From an uncultured Peptostreptococcaceae bacterium (lineage in GTDB: Bacteria > Bacillota > Clostridia > Tissierellales > Peptoniphilaceae), in NCBI GenBank assembly GCA_947283485.1, contig CAMYOU010000017.1, forward strand, positions 1 through 23,282: DNA of 23,282 nucleotides. The letters are read 5' to 3'. The position numbers and the translations under genes were made by a program. The notes beneath the pieces were generated by a model. That model was not told the DNA's origin. It searched no databases and saw only the letters and a list, made by a program, of their open reading frames with translations. Below, in pieces: positions 14,397 to 23,282 of this stretch; within the stretch, counting starts at the first letter, position 1, and the number at the start of each line of letters is the position of its first letter.

Positions 14397-15744
14397 ACTT
14401 TTTGGAACGGACGGTATTCGCGGTATTGCCAATGAATTTTTGGATGCAAAGCTCGCCTACAAGACGGGTCGCATGGCGGCGCATGTTTTGCGCGAGGAGG
14501 GGAAGAATGTCATCCTCATCGGCAAAGACACGAGAAAATCGGGAGATCTTCTGGAAGCGGCACTTGTCGCGGGCATCACGAGTGCGGGCGTCAATACATT
14601 GAGACTCGAGGTCATTCCGACGCCGGGGATCGCCTATCTTACGCGCAAACTCGACGCGATGGCGGGCATTGTCATCAGCGCCTCTCACAATCCGGGAGAA
14701 TACAACGGACTCAAAATTTTCTCTCACGACGGATTCAAACTGCCGGATGAGACGGAAGATCGCATCGAAGAACTCATCTTGGCGGAAGAGGATACACTGC
14801 CGCATCCCATCGGAGCGGAGGTCGGCACGAGCATTCCGGAAGAACATCATCGCAAGGACTATATCGACTACCTGGTCGGGGAATGTGAATACGATCTTAC
14901 GGGTCTGACCATTGCGCTCGACTGCGCACACGGCGCGACCTATGAAATTGCACCGGAAGTCTTTGAGAGACTGGGTGCGAAAGTCGTTGCCATCAATCGC
15001 GAGCCCGACGGCATGAACATTAATCGCGGCTGTGGCTCGACCAATCCCGAGATCATCGAAAAACTCGTACTCGAATCGGGTGCGGACGTAGGATTCGCCT
15101 TTGACGGCGACGGAGATCGCGTGATGGCGGTCGATGAAAAAGGCAAACTCATGGACGGGGATCACATCCTCGCGGCGACCTCGCTCTTTTTGAGAAAGCG
15201 CGGAGCACTCAATCACGACACGATTGTCGGCACGGTGATGAGTAATCTCGGTCTACTCAAATTCTGTGAGAAAGAAGGACTCAAGTTCATCTCCGCGGCG
15301 GTCGGAGATCGCTATGTCCTCGAAGAAATGCGCAAAAACGGCTATGTACTCGGCGGAGAGCAATCGGGACATATCATTTTCTTTGACAAGAGCACGACGG
15401 GAGACGGCATTCTCACCGCCATCGAGGTTCTAAACGCGATGCGCGAGAAGAATATGCCGTTAAGCGAGCTGGCGGGATACATGAAGAGCTATCCGCAAGT
15501 GCTCGTGAACGCCTTTGTCGAGGAGAAGAAGAAAAAGAGTTATCTCGAGGACGAAGTGATCCGTGACGCGATCGAGAAACTTGAAGAAACCTTTGACGGA
15601 CAGGGACGGGTACTCATAAGACCCTCAGGCACGGAACCCTTGGTACGCGTCATGATCGAGGGCAAGGACGAGGGGGAAATCGAGCGCGAGGCGAAGAAAC
15701 TCGCGCAACTTATCGAAGCGCGTCTGGGAGGCAATCATGCATAA
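14389..15744 (+). CDS. glmM: Phosphoglucosamine mutase (GlmM)
   Basis: GlmM converts glucosamine-6-phosphate to glucosamine-1-phosphate on the way to UDP-GlcNAc for peptidoglycan. The 451-residue length fits the family. Motifs are GKLFGTDGIRGIAN at the start, the phosphoserine loop VISASHNPGEYNG with catalytic Ser99, the metal loop AFDGDGDRV, the sugar-binding GGEQSGHI and the phosphate loop RPSGTEPLVRVM. ATG 14389 has GGAGG about 7 bases upstream and overlaps the cca stop by 8 bases. It also overlaps the next gene by 8 bases, pointing to translational coupling along the operon. The opening GTDGIRG favours GlmM over the related phosphomannomutase ManB. Confidence 0.96.
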   Translation: MGKLFGTDGIRGIANEFLDAKLAYKTGRMAAHVLREEGKNVILIGKDTRKSGDLLEAALVAGITSAGVNTLRLEVIPTPGIAYLTRKLDAMAGIVISASHNPGEYNGLKIFSHDGFKLPDETEDRIEELILAEEDTLPHPIGAEVGTSIPEEHHRKDYIDYLVGECEYDLTGLTIALDCAHGATYEIAPEVFERLGAKVVAINREPDGMNINRGCGSTNPEIIEKLVLESGADVGFAFDGDGDRVMAVDEKGKLMDGDHILAATSLFLRKRGALNHDTIVGTVMSNLGLLKFCEKEGLKFISAAVGDRYVLEEMRKNGYVLGGEQSGHIIFFDKSTTGDGILTAIEVLNAMREKNMPLSELAGYMKSYPQVLVNAFVEEKKKKSYLEDEVIRDAIEKLEETFDGQGRVLIRPSGTEPLVRVMIEGKDEGEIEREAKKLAQLIEARLGGNHA

Positions 15745-16558
15745 GATCATCGGAGATTCGAGCGTTGAATTAAACGCGCAAATTGAAAAAGAACTTTCCA
15801 TCACGAAAATTCCGTTTACTTCCGAGATCGACGGGACGAGCTATATCGACACGGGGATCAAAGCTGCCGATTTTTTGAAAATTATGAAGGCAACGTCCAC
15901 CACGCCGAAGACGGCGGCGCCTTCACCCGGTGCGTTTCTTGCGGGCATTGAAGCGGGCGTCGACAATTACATCGTCACCATCTCGGATGCGCTCTCGGCG
16001 ACGTATGCGAATGCCAAGCTTGCCGCCAATATGGCTCCGGAGGGCACGTGCGTCCACGTTTTCAATTCCAAAAGTGCGGTGGCGGGGGAGACGGTCGTTG
16101 CGCTCCTTGCCAACAAACTCGCCGCAAGCGGCAAAGACTTTGATGAAGTCGTGCGCGAAGTCGAAGATTTTATCAGTCATAAATTGCAGACATTTTTCGT
16201 ACTTGAAAATCTCGACAATCTCGTCAAGAACGGTCGCATGAGCGTCCTCAAGGGAAAAATCGCGTCGTTTCTCTCCATTGCGCCGATTTTTTGCGGCAAA
16301 GACGGGAAGATTGAACTCGTGGAAAGCGTGCGCGGAATCAAAAAATCCCTCTCGCGCATGTTGGAACTCATCGGCACGCGTTGTGAGGACTTTGAGGAAC
16401 GGACGCTCATCGTTGCCCATTGCAACAATCCTGAGCGCGGGGAAAGTGTTGCAAGTGCCGCGCGCGAGTGCTATCCGTTCGGACGCATCGAGGTGGTCGA
16501 CATGGGTATGCTCTCCTCGATCTATGCCAACGACGGCGGCATCGTCATCGCATTCTGA
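15737..16558 (+). CDS. DegV family (FakB-like) fatty acid-binding protein
   Basis: DegV proteins bind a fatty acid; FakB members present it to the kinase FakA for phosphorylation and uptake into phospholipid. The 273-residue product has the family length and layout: DSSVELN near the start, TTPKTAAPSPGAF (55-67) in place of the usual TSQPS motif, SDALSATYANA, FNSKSAVAGE, the hallmark FFVLENLDNLVKNGRM, and a C-terminal MGMLSSIYANDGGI segment. The ATG lies inside the end of glmM (8-base overlap) with GGGAGG upstream. The first strand reads IIGDSSVEL rather than the common DSSxDL, a mild deviation. Its place between wall and tRNA genes does not reveal a partner, and fakA is not in the window. Confidence 0.9.
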   Translation: MHKIIGDSSVELNAQIEKELSITKIPFTSEIDGTSYIDTGIKAADFLKIMKATSTTPKTAAPSPGAFLAGIEAGVDNYIVTISDALSATYANAKLAANMAPEGTCVHVFNSKSAVAGETVVALLANKLAASGKDFDEVVREVEDFISHKLQTFFVLENLDNLVKNGRMSVLKGKIASFLSIAPIFCGKDGKIELVESVRGIKKSLSRMLELIGTRCEDFEERTLIVAHCNNPERGESVASAARECYPFGRIEVVDMGMLSSIYANDGGIVIAF

Positions 16559-17619
16559 TGAAAGTCGCGGTCGGTTTGAGTGGCGGAGTGGACAGCTCCG
16601 TTTCCTGCTTGCGTCTTCTCGAAGCGGGCTATGAGGTCGTGGCGGTGACGATGCGCATGATTCCCGACGGACCTCTCTTCGGCGGGAGCAGAGAGGAATT
16701 TCATCGTGCGGCGGAAGATGCCGCGCGTGTCGCAAAATTTCTCGGCATCGAACACGTCGTCCTCGACATGAAAGATTTTTTTGAACGCACGGTCATCGAT
16801 TATTTTGTAAACGAATACGCCGAGGGACGCACACCCAATCCCTGCATTTACTGCAATCGCACGATCAAATTCGGAAAATTCCTCGAGGCGGTGAAAGATC
16901 TCGGTACGGACAAAATCGCGACGGGGCACTATGCGCGGACATGTACGAAAGACGGGGTCACGTATCTGCGCCGCGCCCCGGATGCCGTGAAAGATCAGAC
17001 CTATTTTCTCTATCGACTTACTTCCGACGTGCTTTCGCGCGTTCTTTTCCCCGTCGGGGAACTTACAAAGGATGAGGTACGCGCCATCGCGCGCGAAGCG
17101 GGATTGCCCACGGCGTCGCGCTCCGACAGTGAAGAGATTTGTTTTGTGAAAAATATGAGCGCGGGTCATTTCGTATCGGCGTACAGACCGGAGGGGAATC
17201 GAAGCGGACATTTTCGTCTCGAAGACGGAACCGATCTCGGACGACACAACGGCATTGTGCATTACACGGTCGGTCAGCGCAAGGGGCTCGGCATCGCATA
17301 CAAAGTTCCGCTCTACGTCAAGGAAATTCGTGCGGACGGAGACATCCTCTTAGCCGCGCGAGAAGAGACGAGCATCCGTACGCTCGTGCTCGGCGACACG
17401 GTGTTTCCCACGCCGTCCACGCGCTTTCCATTCCGGGCGGAGGTCAAAGTCCGGCACGGCAAGACCGCAACACCTGCGACGATCGAAGCTTCGGGCGATG
17501 AAGTGCATGTGCATTTCGATGAAGCAATCTACGGCGTTGCCAAAGGGCAGTCCGCCGTTTTTTATAGGGATGATCTCGTCGTCGGCGGAGGCGTCATAGA
17601 AGCCGTATCATCGGAATAA
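16558..17619 (+). CDS. mnmA: tRNA-specific 2-thiouridylase (MnmA)
   Basis: MnmA puts the 2-thio group on wobble uridine 34 of Lys, Glu and Gln tRNAs, using ATP and persulfide sulfur. The 353-residue product has the PP-loop SGGVDSS (8-14), the first catalytic Cys99 in NPCIYCNRTIKF, DQTYFLYRL, the second Cys195 in SEEICFVK and GQRKGLGI in the beta-barrel. Its ATG shares one base with the degV stop (TGATG), so it is the last gene of the overlapping cca-glmM-degV-mnmA operon. It shares with cca a role in tRNA maturation. No clear terminator follows, so some transcripts may run on into tig. Confidence 0.96.
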   Translation: MKVAVGLSGGVDSSVSCLRLLEAGYEVVAVTMRMIPDGPLFGGSREEFHRAAEDAARVAKFLGIEHVVLDMKDFFERTVIDYFVNEYAEGRTPNPCIYCNRTIKFGKFLEAVKDLGTDKIATGHYARTCTKDGVTYLRRAPDAVKDQTYFLYRLTSDVLSRVLFPVGELTKDEVRAIAREAGLPTASRSDSEEICFVKNMSAGHFVSAYRPEGNRSGHFRLEDGTDLGRHNGIVHYTVGQRKGLGIAYKVPLYVKEIRADGDILLAAREETSIRTLVLGDTVFPTPSTRFPFRAEVKVRHGKTATPATIEASGDEVHVHFDEAIYGVAKGQSAVFYRDDLVVGGGVIEAVSSE

Positions 17620-17634
17620 GGCATCGTATGCACA

Positions 17635-17662
17635 TTGCCAAATCCAAGTGATATGCTATACT
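17635..17662 (+). promoter_or_regulatory. Promoter of the tig-clpP-clpX operon
   Basis: TTGCCA (17635-17640) and TATACT (17657-17662) are 16 bases apart, and TGC at 17654-17656 makes an extended -10. I looked for CtsR and CIRCE operators around it and saw none. Confidence 0.78.
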
Positions 17663-17695
17663 ATTTAAGATTGGTTATTGTAAGGAGGAAACCCA

Positions 17696-19093
17696 GTGAA
17701 ATTTGAACTCATCTCGAACGAAAAAAATGTCGCAAAATTTGATGCAACCGTAGCATACAAAGACTTCGATGCGGCGGTCAACAAAGTTTTTCAAGAGAAT
17801 CGCAACTATTTTTCGATCCATGGCTTCCGCAAGGGCAAAGCACCGCGCTCGATCGTGGAACGCATGTACGGGTCGGAAATTTTTTATCAAGATGCACTCA
17901 ATGAAATGACGCCGCAGATTTTTGACGAGGCGGTAGAAGAACTCAATCTCGATCCCTGCGATGAGCCCAAAGTCGACGCGGACGAGATCAAAAAGGGAGA
18001 GGACATTCTCTTACACTTTACCGTAGAACTCATGCCCATTCCGGAAATTGGCGACTATTCCAAACTCGAAGCCGTCATTCCGAAGCTCGAGCTCACGGAG
18101 GAAATGGTCGATCGCAGACTCAAACAAGAGCTCGAACAAAACGCACGCCTTGTCGACAGCGAAGACGCGATCAAAGAGGGCGACATCGCCAACATCGATT
18201 ATCTGGGAGAAGTGGACGGTGTTCCCTTTGACGGCGGCAAAGACGAGGGACACGATCTCGTCATCGGCAGCGGTCAGTTCATCCCGGGATTTGAAGAGGG
18301 ACTCATCGGGAAGAAGAAAGGTGAAGACGTCGACGTCAAAGTCACATTCCCCGAGGAATACCATGCCGCTGAACTTTCCGGCAAAGAAGCCGTCTTCCAT
18401 GTACACATCAACCACGTACGCACCAAAGAATATCCTGCACTCGACGATGAATTTGCAAAAGATGTGAGCGAATTTGATACGCTCGAGGAATTTAAGGATT
18501 CGATTCGCAAAGACCTCGAGAAACACATCGAAGCGGAGATCCTAAGACAAAAACAAAACGGAGCCGTCAAGGCACTTGTCGGTGTTTCCAAAGTCGACAT
18601 TCCGATCTCCATGGTCATGAAACGCCACTACGAAGAACGTCGTGAGCTGGAAGACAATCTCAAACAATCGGGTCTTACACTCGAACAATATCTTGCTTTT
18701 ACCGGCATGAACGAGGCGATGCTCGAAGCACAGATGATGCCCGCGGCTCGTGAAAAAGTCACGGCGGACACGGTTCTCAAACGCTATATCGAACTCGAAA
18801 ACATTAAGGCGACGGAAGAAGAACTCGACGCCGAACTCAAGGAAATCATGGGCATGTACGGTGCGGATGATTTTGACAAGTTCAAAGAAGACATCAAAAA
18901 ATTCGGGACGATGCATATCGTAGAAGAGACCGTTCTACGTAAGAAAGCCATCGATGAATTGGTCGAGAAGACACACTTTATCGAAAAGACGGAAGAAGAA
19001 CTCAAAGCGGAAGCGGAAGCAAAAGCGAAGAAAGCCGAAGAAAAATCGGAAGACAAAAAAGACGCAAAGGATGAAGACGCCTCCGAAGCATAG
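17696..19093 (+). CDS. tig: Trigger factor (ribosome-associated chaperone)
   Basis: Trigger factor binds ribosomes at the exit tunnel and shields nascent chains. The 465-residue product has the N-terminal ribosome-binding domain with the signature GFRKGKAP (43-50), an FKBP-type prolyl isomerase domain (about 159-245, including GQFIPGFEEGLIG), a helical C-terminal chaperone domain, and a highly charged Lys/Glu/Asp tail (about 430-465). The start is GTG 17696, with AAGGAGG 8 bases upstream. The length is slightly above the usual 430-450, the excess being the charged tail. It heads an operon with clpP and clpX, a conserved order in Bacillota and Proteobacteria. Confidence 0.97.
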   Translation: MKFELISNEKNVAKFDATVAYKDFDAAVNKVFQENRNYFSIHGFRKGKAPRSIVERMYGSEIFYQDALNEMTPQIFDEAVEELNLDPCDEPKVDADEIKKGEDILLHFTVELMPIPEIGDYSKLEAVIPKLELTEEMVDRRLKQELEQNARLVDSEDAIKEGDIANIDYLGEVDGVPFDGGKDEGHDLVIGSGQFIPGFEEGLIGKKKGEDVDVKVTFPEEYHAAELSGKEAVFHVHINHVRTKEYPALDDEFAKDVSEFDTLEEFKDSIRKDLEKHIEAEILRQKQNGAVKALVGVSKVDIPISMVMKRHYEERRELEDNLKQSGLTLEQYLAFTGMNEAMLEAQMMPAAREKVTADTVLKRYIELENIKATEEELDAELKEIMGMYGADDFDKFKEDIKKFGTMHIVEETVLRKKAIDELVEKTHFIEKTEEELKAEAEAKAKKAEEKSEDKKDAKDEDASEA

Positions 19094-19112
19094 AGAAGGA
19101 CGATGAAATACG

Positions 19113-19129
19113 CTCCTTCCGGAAAGGAG
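19113..19129 (+). promoter_or_regulatory. Hairpin that covers the clpP ribosome binding site
   Basis: CTCCTT (19113-19118) pairs perfectly with AAGGAG (19124-19129) around a five-base loop CCGGA. The 3' arm is the clpP Shine-Dalgarno sequence, 4 bases before the ATG at 19134. A G-U pair can extend the stem. This could limit or thermally control clpP translation; that is inference. Confidence 0.55.
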
Positions 19130-19133
19130 TATC

Positions 19134-19715
19134 ATGGCACTTGTTCCAATGGTCGTTGAGCAAACCGGAAGAGGGGAACGCTCCTACGACATTTATTCCA
19201 GATTATTAAAAGAACGCATCATTTTCCTAAGCGGGGAAGTCAACAATGTCACGGCGGATCTCATCGTCGCACAGCTCCTCTTTTTGGAGTCGGAAGACCC
19301 TGACAAGGATATTCAGCTCTATATCAATAGCCCCGGCGGCAGTGTGTCCGCGGGGATGGCGATCTACGACACGATGCAATACATCCGCTCGGATGTCTCG
19401 ACGATCTGCATCGGTCTTGCGGCAAGCATGGGCGCATTTTTGCTCGCGGCGGGAACGCCCGGGAAACGCTATGCGCTGCCCAATTCCGACATCATGATCC
19501 ACCAACCGCTCGGCGGAGCGCAGGGTCAAGCCGCGGATATCATCATTCAAGCTGAAAAGATCAAGAACGTACGCAAACGCATGAATGAGATTTTATCGGC
19601 ACGCACGGGACAGACTTTGAAGAAGATCGAACGCGATACCGACAGAGATTTCTACATGACTGCCGAGGAGGCGGTGAAGTACGGCATTGTCGACGCAGTG
19701 ATCGAGAAGCACTAA
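19134..19715 (+). CDS. clpP: ATP-dependent Clp protease proteolytic subunit (ClpP)
   Basis: ClpP forms the tetradecameric serine protease barrel fed by ClpX and other Clp ATPases. The 193-residue product shows the catalytic triad: Ser98 in GLAASMGAF, His123 in MIHQPLGG and Asp172 in DTDRDFYM. The N-terminal LVPMVVEQTGRGERSYDIYSRLL is the usual axial-loop region, without a long propeptide. It sits 40 bases after tig and 11 bases before clpX. The ribosome site AAAGGAG is contained in a small hairpin. Confidence 0.98.
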   Translation: MALVPMVVEQTGRGERSYDIYSRLLKERIIFLSGEVNNVTADLIVAQLLFLESEDPDKDIQLYINSPGGSVSAGMAIYDTMQYIRSDVSTICIGLAASMGAFLLAAGTPGKRYALPNSDIMIHQPLGGAQGQAADIIIQAEKIKNVRKRMNEILSARTGQTLKKIERDTDRDFYMTAEEAVKYGIVDAVIEKH

Positions 19716-19726
19716 GGGAGGCATAC

Positions 19727-20951
<1,225 letters not shown>

Positions 20952-20953
<2 letters not shown>

Positions 20954-20978
20954 GAAGCAGATACTTGCTTCTCTTTTT
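20952..20978 (+). terminator. Intrinsic terminator between clpX and lon
   Basis: GAGAAGCA (20952-20959) pairs with TGCTTCTC (20966-20973), followed by five T (20974-20978). The 5' arm starts within the clpX stop codon (TGA 20951-20953). It would lower or stop read-through into lon. Confidence 0.8.
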
Positions 20979-21007
20979 CCTATTTTTAAGAAAGAAAGGA
21001 GGTTCCC

Positions 21008-23282
21008 ATGAATCCGTATTATCGTGAAGAGCAAGCGACACTTCCCGTGATTCCGCTTCGCGGCCTATTCATGTTTCCCCATATGGTGATGCATTTTGAC
21101 GTCGGCAGACCTCGCTCCATCGCGGCACTCGAAGCCGCCATGATGGCAAACGGAGAAATCTTCGTCGTCACGCAAAAAAACTTTATGGAGGAGGAACCCG
21201 AAAAAAAAGATCTCTACACCATCGGCACCGTTGCGACCATCAAGCAAACGCTCAAACTCTCGGGCGGCGTGATTCGCGTCCTCGTCGAGGGCGTAGCGCG
21301 CGGGAAACTTCGTAAGTTCGAAGAAAAGGACGGCTACTACGAAGCGAATCTCATGCGGATCGAATACGATGAGAATATCGAAAAATCAAAAGAAATGATC
21401 GCGGCAATGCGCCTCATTCTTTCGGATATGAAAACTTTTGTCGCCCACTCCAAGGATCTTGGCGACGAAATTCTCTTGGGACTGCGCGATATCGACGATC
21501 CCGGCAGACTCGCGGACGTCATCGGCTCCTATGTCAGTTTTTCGGAGGAAGGACATCAGGAAATTCTCGCAGAGCTCGATCCCTATCTGCGACTTACGAA
21601 ACTCCACAGGCTCCTAAACGACGAAATCGAATTTTTGAAGATCGAAGAAAAAATCAATAAGAAAGTCGTCAAGGCGATCAACGACTCGCAACGCGAATAC
21701 TATCTCAAGGAACAAATGCAGGCGATCCGAGAGGAACTCGGCGAAGCGGGGGACGACGAGGAAGCGATCGAAACGTACAAGGAAAAACTCGACGCGCTCA
21801 CCGTCTCCGACGAAGTGCGCGAGAAAATCGAAAAAGAGATCCGTGCGCTTTCGCATACGCCGCCGCAATCGCCCGAGAACACGGTCATCAGAAATTATCT
21901 CGATGTCGTGTTTGATTTGCCGTGGAACGAAGTCTCCACGACGGAAATCGACCTTGCAAAGGCGCGTAAGATTCTCGACCGCGACCATTACGGGCTCAAG
22001 GATGTCAAAGAGAGAATCCTCGAGTTTATCGCGCTCATGAAAAGACAGAATACGGTCAAAGGCCCGATCCTCTGTCTCGTCGGACCTCCCGGCGTCGGCA
22101 AAACCTCGATTGCCCGTTCAATCGCCGAAGCGCTCGGACGTGAATTTGTCCGCATGAGTCTCGGAGGCGTGCGTGACGAAGCGGAGATCCGAGGGCACAG
22201 AAAGACGTATATCGGCGCGATGCCCGGAAGAATCATCTCGGAGCTTACGAAAGCGAAGACGAGAAATCCACTCTTCCTGCTCGACGAAATCGACAAATTG
22301 TCGGGCGATTTTCGAGGCGATCCCGCGAATGCGCTCCTCGAGGTACTCGACTCGGCACAGAATGACACATTCACCGATCATTATCTCGAGATTCCGTTCG
22401 ATCTCTCGGACGTCGTCTTTTTTACCACGGCAAATTTTGAGGACGACATTCCCGAGCCGCTCTTTGACCGTATGGAAGTCATCCGTCTTACGAGCTATAC
22501 TGACGAAGAAAAATTTGAAATTGCGAAGCGTCATCTCCTTCCGCGCATTATGGAAAATCACGGTCTGCAGAAAAAAGAACTCTCGGTTTCCGATGCGGCG
22601 ATTCGTGAGATCATCGAATTCTACACGAGGGAAGCGGGCGTACGCGAACTCGAGAGAAATCTTTCCAAGATTGCGCGTCGCGCGGTGAAAAGGCTCGTCG
22701 AAGAAGAAGCGGGTACGATCAAAGTCGGCGTGCGCAATCTCACCGATTTTCTCGGGAAGAAAAAATATTTCCCCGATGATTTTGACAAAGTGCCGCAGGT
22801 CGGTATCGTAACGGGTCTTGCATGGACAAGTGTCGGCGGCGTCCTCCTTACGATCGAAGCCAGCCCCATGCCCGGCACGGGGAAAGTGCAGCTTACGGGA
22901 AGCCTCGGCGACGTCATGAAGGAATCCGCGATGGCTTGTATCAGTTATATCCGCAGTCATGCCGCGGAATGGAAAATTCCCGAGAATTTTTACAAGGACA
23001 TGGATATTCACATCCATCTGCCGGAAGGCGCAACGCCCAAGGACGGACCGAGTGCAGGCGTGACGATGACCACGGCACTCGTGAGCGCGCTCACGGGGAA
23101 ACGCGTGCGTCGCGACATCGCCATGACGGGCGAGATGACTTTGCGCGGGAAAGTTCTCCCCATCGGCGGACTCAAAGAAAAAGCACTCGCCGCCTATCGT
23201 TACGGCATCAAAACGGTCTTCATCCCCGCGGATAATGTGCGTGATCTCGACGAAATTCCGGAAAAAATTCGCGCAAAAATGC
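21008..23282 (+). CDS. lon: ATP-dependent protease Lon (3' end beyond the window)
   Basis: Lon is a hexameric AAA+ serine protease that degrades misfolded and regulatory proteins. The window holds 758 codons and no stop; the usual length is near 770-800, so only a short tail is missing. Visible are the N-terminal LAN domain (LPVIPLRGLFMFPHMVMHF), a coiled-coil segment with REYYLKEQMQAIREELGE, Walker A GPPGVGKT (359-366), Walker B LFLLDEIDKL, and the protease dyad Ser682 in PKDGPSAG and Lys725 in GGLKEKAL. Start ATG 21008 has AAGGAGG about 5 bases upstream. A terminator precedes it and I see no strong promoter in the 54-base gap, so expression may depend on read-through from clpX or on a promoter inside clpX. 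Confidence 0.97.
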   Translation, partial: MNPYYREEQATLPVIPLRGLFMFPHMVMHFDVGRPRSIAALEAAMMANGEIFVVTQKNFMEEEPEKKDLYTIGTVATIKQTLKLSGGVIRVLVEGVARGKLRKFEEKDGYYEANLMRIEYDENIEKSKEMIAAMRLILSDMKTFVAHSKDLGDEILLGLRDIDDPGRLADVIGSYVSFSEEGHQEILAELDPYLRLTKLHRLLNDEIEFLKIEEKINKKVVKAINDSQREYYLKEQMQAIREELGEAGDDEEAIETYKEKLDALTVSDEVREKIEKEIRALSHTPPQSPENTVIRNYLDVVFDLPWNEVSTTEIDLAKARKILDRDHYGLKDVKERILEFIALMKRQNTVKGPILCLVGPPGVGKTSIARSIAEALGREFVRMSLGGVRDEAEIRGHRKTYIGAMPGRIISELTKAKTRNPLFLLDEIDKLSGDFRGDPANALLEVLDSAQNDTFTDHYLEIPFDLSDVVFFTTANFEDDIPEPLFDRMEVIRLTSYTDEEKFEIAKRHLLPRIMENHGLQKKELSVSDAAIREIIEFYTREAGVRELERNLSKIARRAVKRLVEEEAGTIKVGVRNLTDFLGKKKYFPDDFDKVPQVGIVTGLAWTSVGGVLLTIEASPMPGTGKVQLTGSLGDVMKESAMACISYIRSHAAEWKIPENFYKDMDIHIHLPEGATPKDGPSAGVTMTTALVSALTGKRVRRDIAMTGEMTLRGKVLPIGGLKEKALAAYRYGIKTVFIPADNVRDLDEIPEKIRAKM

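Noticed and set aside
17600..17700. CtsR or CIRCE operator before tig-clpP-clpX
   Set aside because: No GGTCAAA-type direct repeat or long CIRCE inverted repeat is present; only the promoter is seen.

Overview
The window is a 23.3 kb piece of a Bacillota (Firmicutes) chromosome, most likely a moderate-GC anaerobe of the Clostridia/Tissierellia side. This is inferred from several things: strong AGGAGG-type ribosome binding sites, a GAAC-N4-GTTC SOS box of the Gram-positive LexA type, the order tig-clpP-clpX-lon, a lipoprotein thioredoxin with a tiny CXXC membrane peptide, and four tRNA genes with encoded CCA. I cannot name the genus from sequence alone. The first 48 bases are not genomic: they match the Illumina Nextera/P7 library adapter, so the contig begins at an untrimmed read end and the first tRNA is cut by it.

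Layout: 1-48 adapter. 49-604 tRNA-Gly(CCC, 5' end missing), tRNA-His, tRNA-Leu, a terminator, then a separately promoted tRNA-Arg(CCG) and a bidirectional terminator. 646-1284 (minus) is an unknown three-helix membrane protein with an acidic tail. 1346-6225 is the uvrB-uvrA excision repair operon, with a textbook promoter and a LexA box at its start site. 6226-6437 holds a long inverted repeat resembling IS3-family ends, a terminator, and a promoter in which direct repeats replace the -35 box. 6438-8705 is a three-gene thiol/iron-sulfur redox cluster: a TlpA-like lipoprotein, a 51-residue CXXC peptide and a polyferredoxin-type membrane protein. 8901-11455 is an OmpR-type response regulator, a histidine kinase and an unknown acidic protein in one operon. 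11700-12962 is a secreted SH3/glucosaminidase wall hydrolase. 13110-17619 is a tightly overlapping operon cca-glmM-degV-mnmA (tRNA CCA repair, wall precursor synthesis, fatty-acid binding, tRNA thiolation). 17696-20953 is tig-clpP-clpX, followed by a terminator and then lon, which runs off the right end.

Most of the window is housekeeping: DNA repair, tRNA supply and maturation, wall synthesis and protein quality control. The least explained part is 6226-11455. There the redox cluster has an activator-type promoter and is followed immediately by a two-component system, with an unknown protein as third gene. A functional link between the two is plausible but is inference. Several promoters in the window use an extended -10 (TGn before the -10 hexamer).
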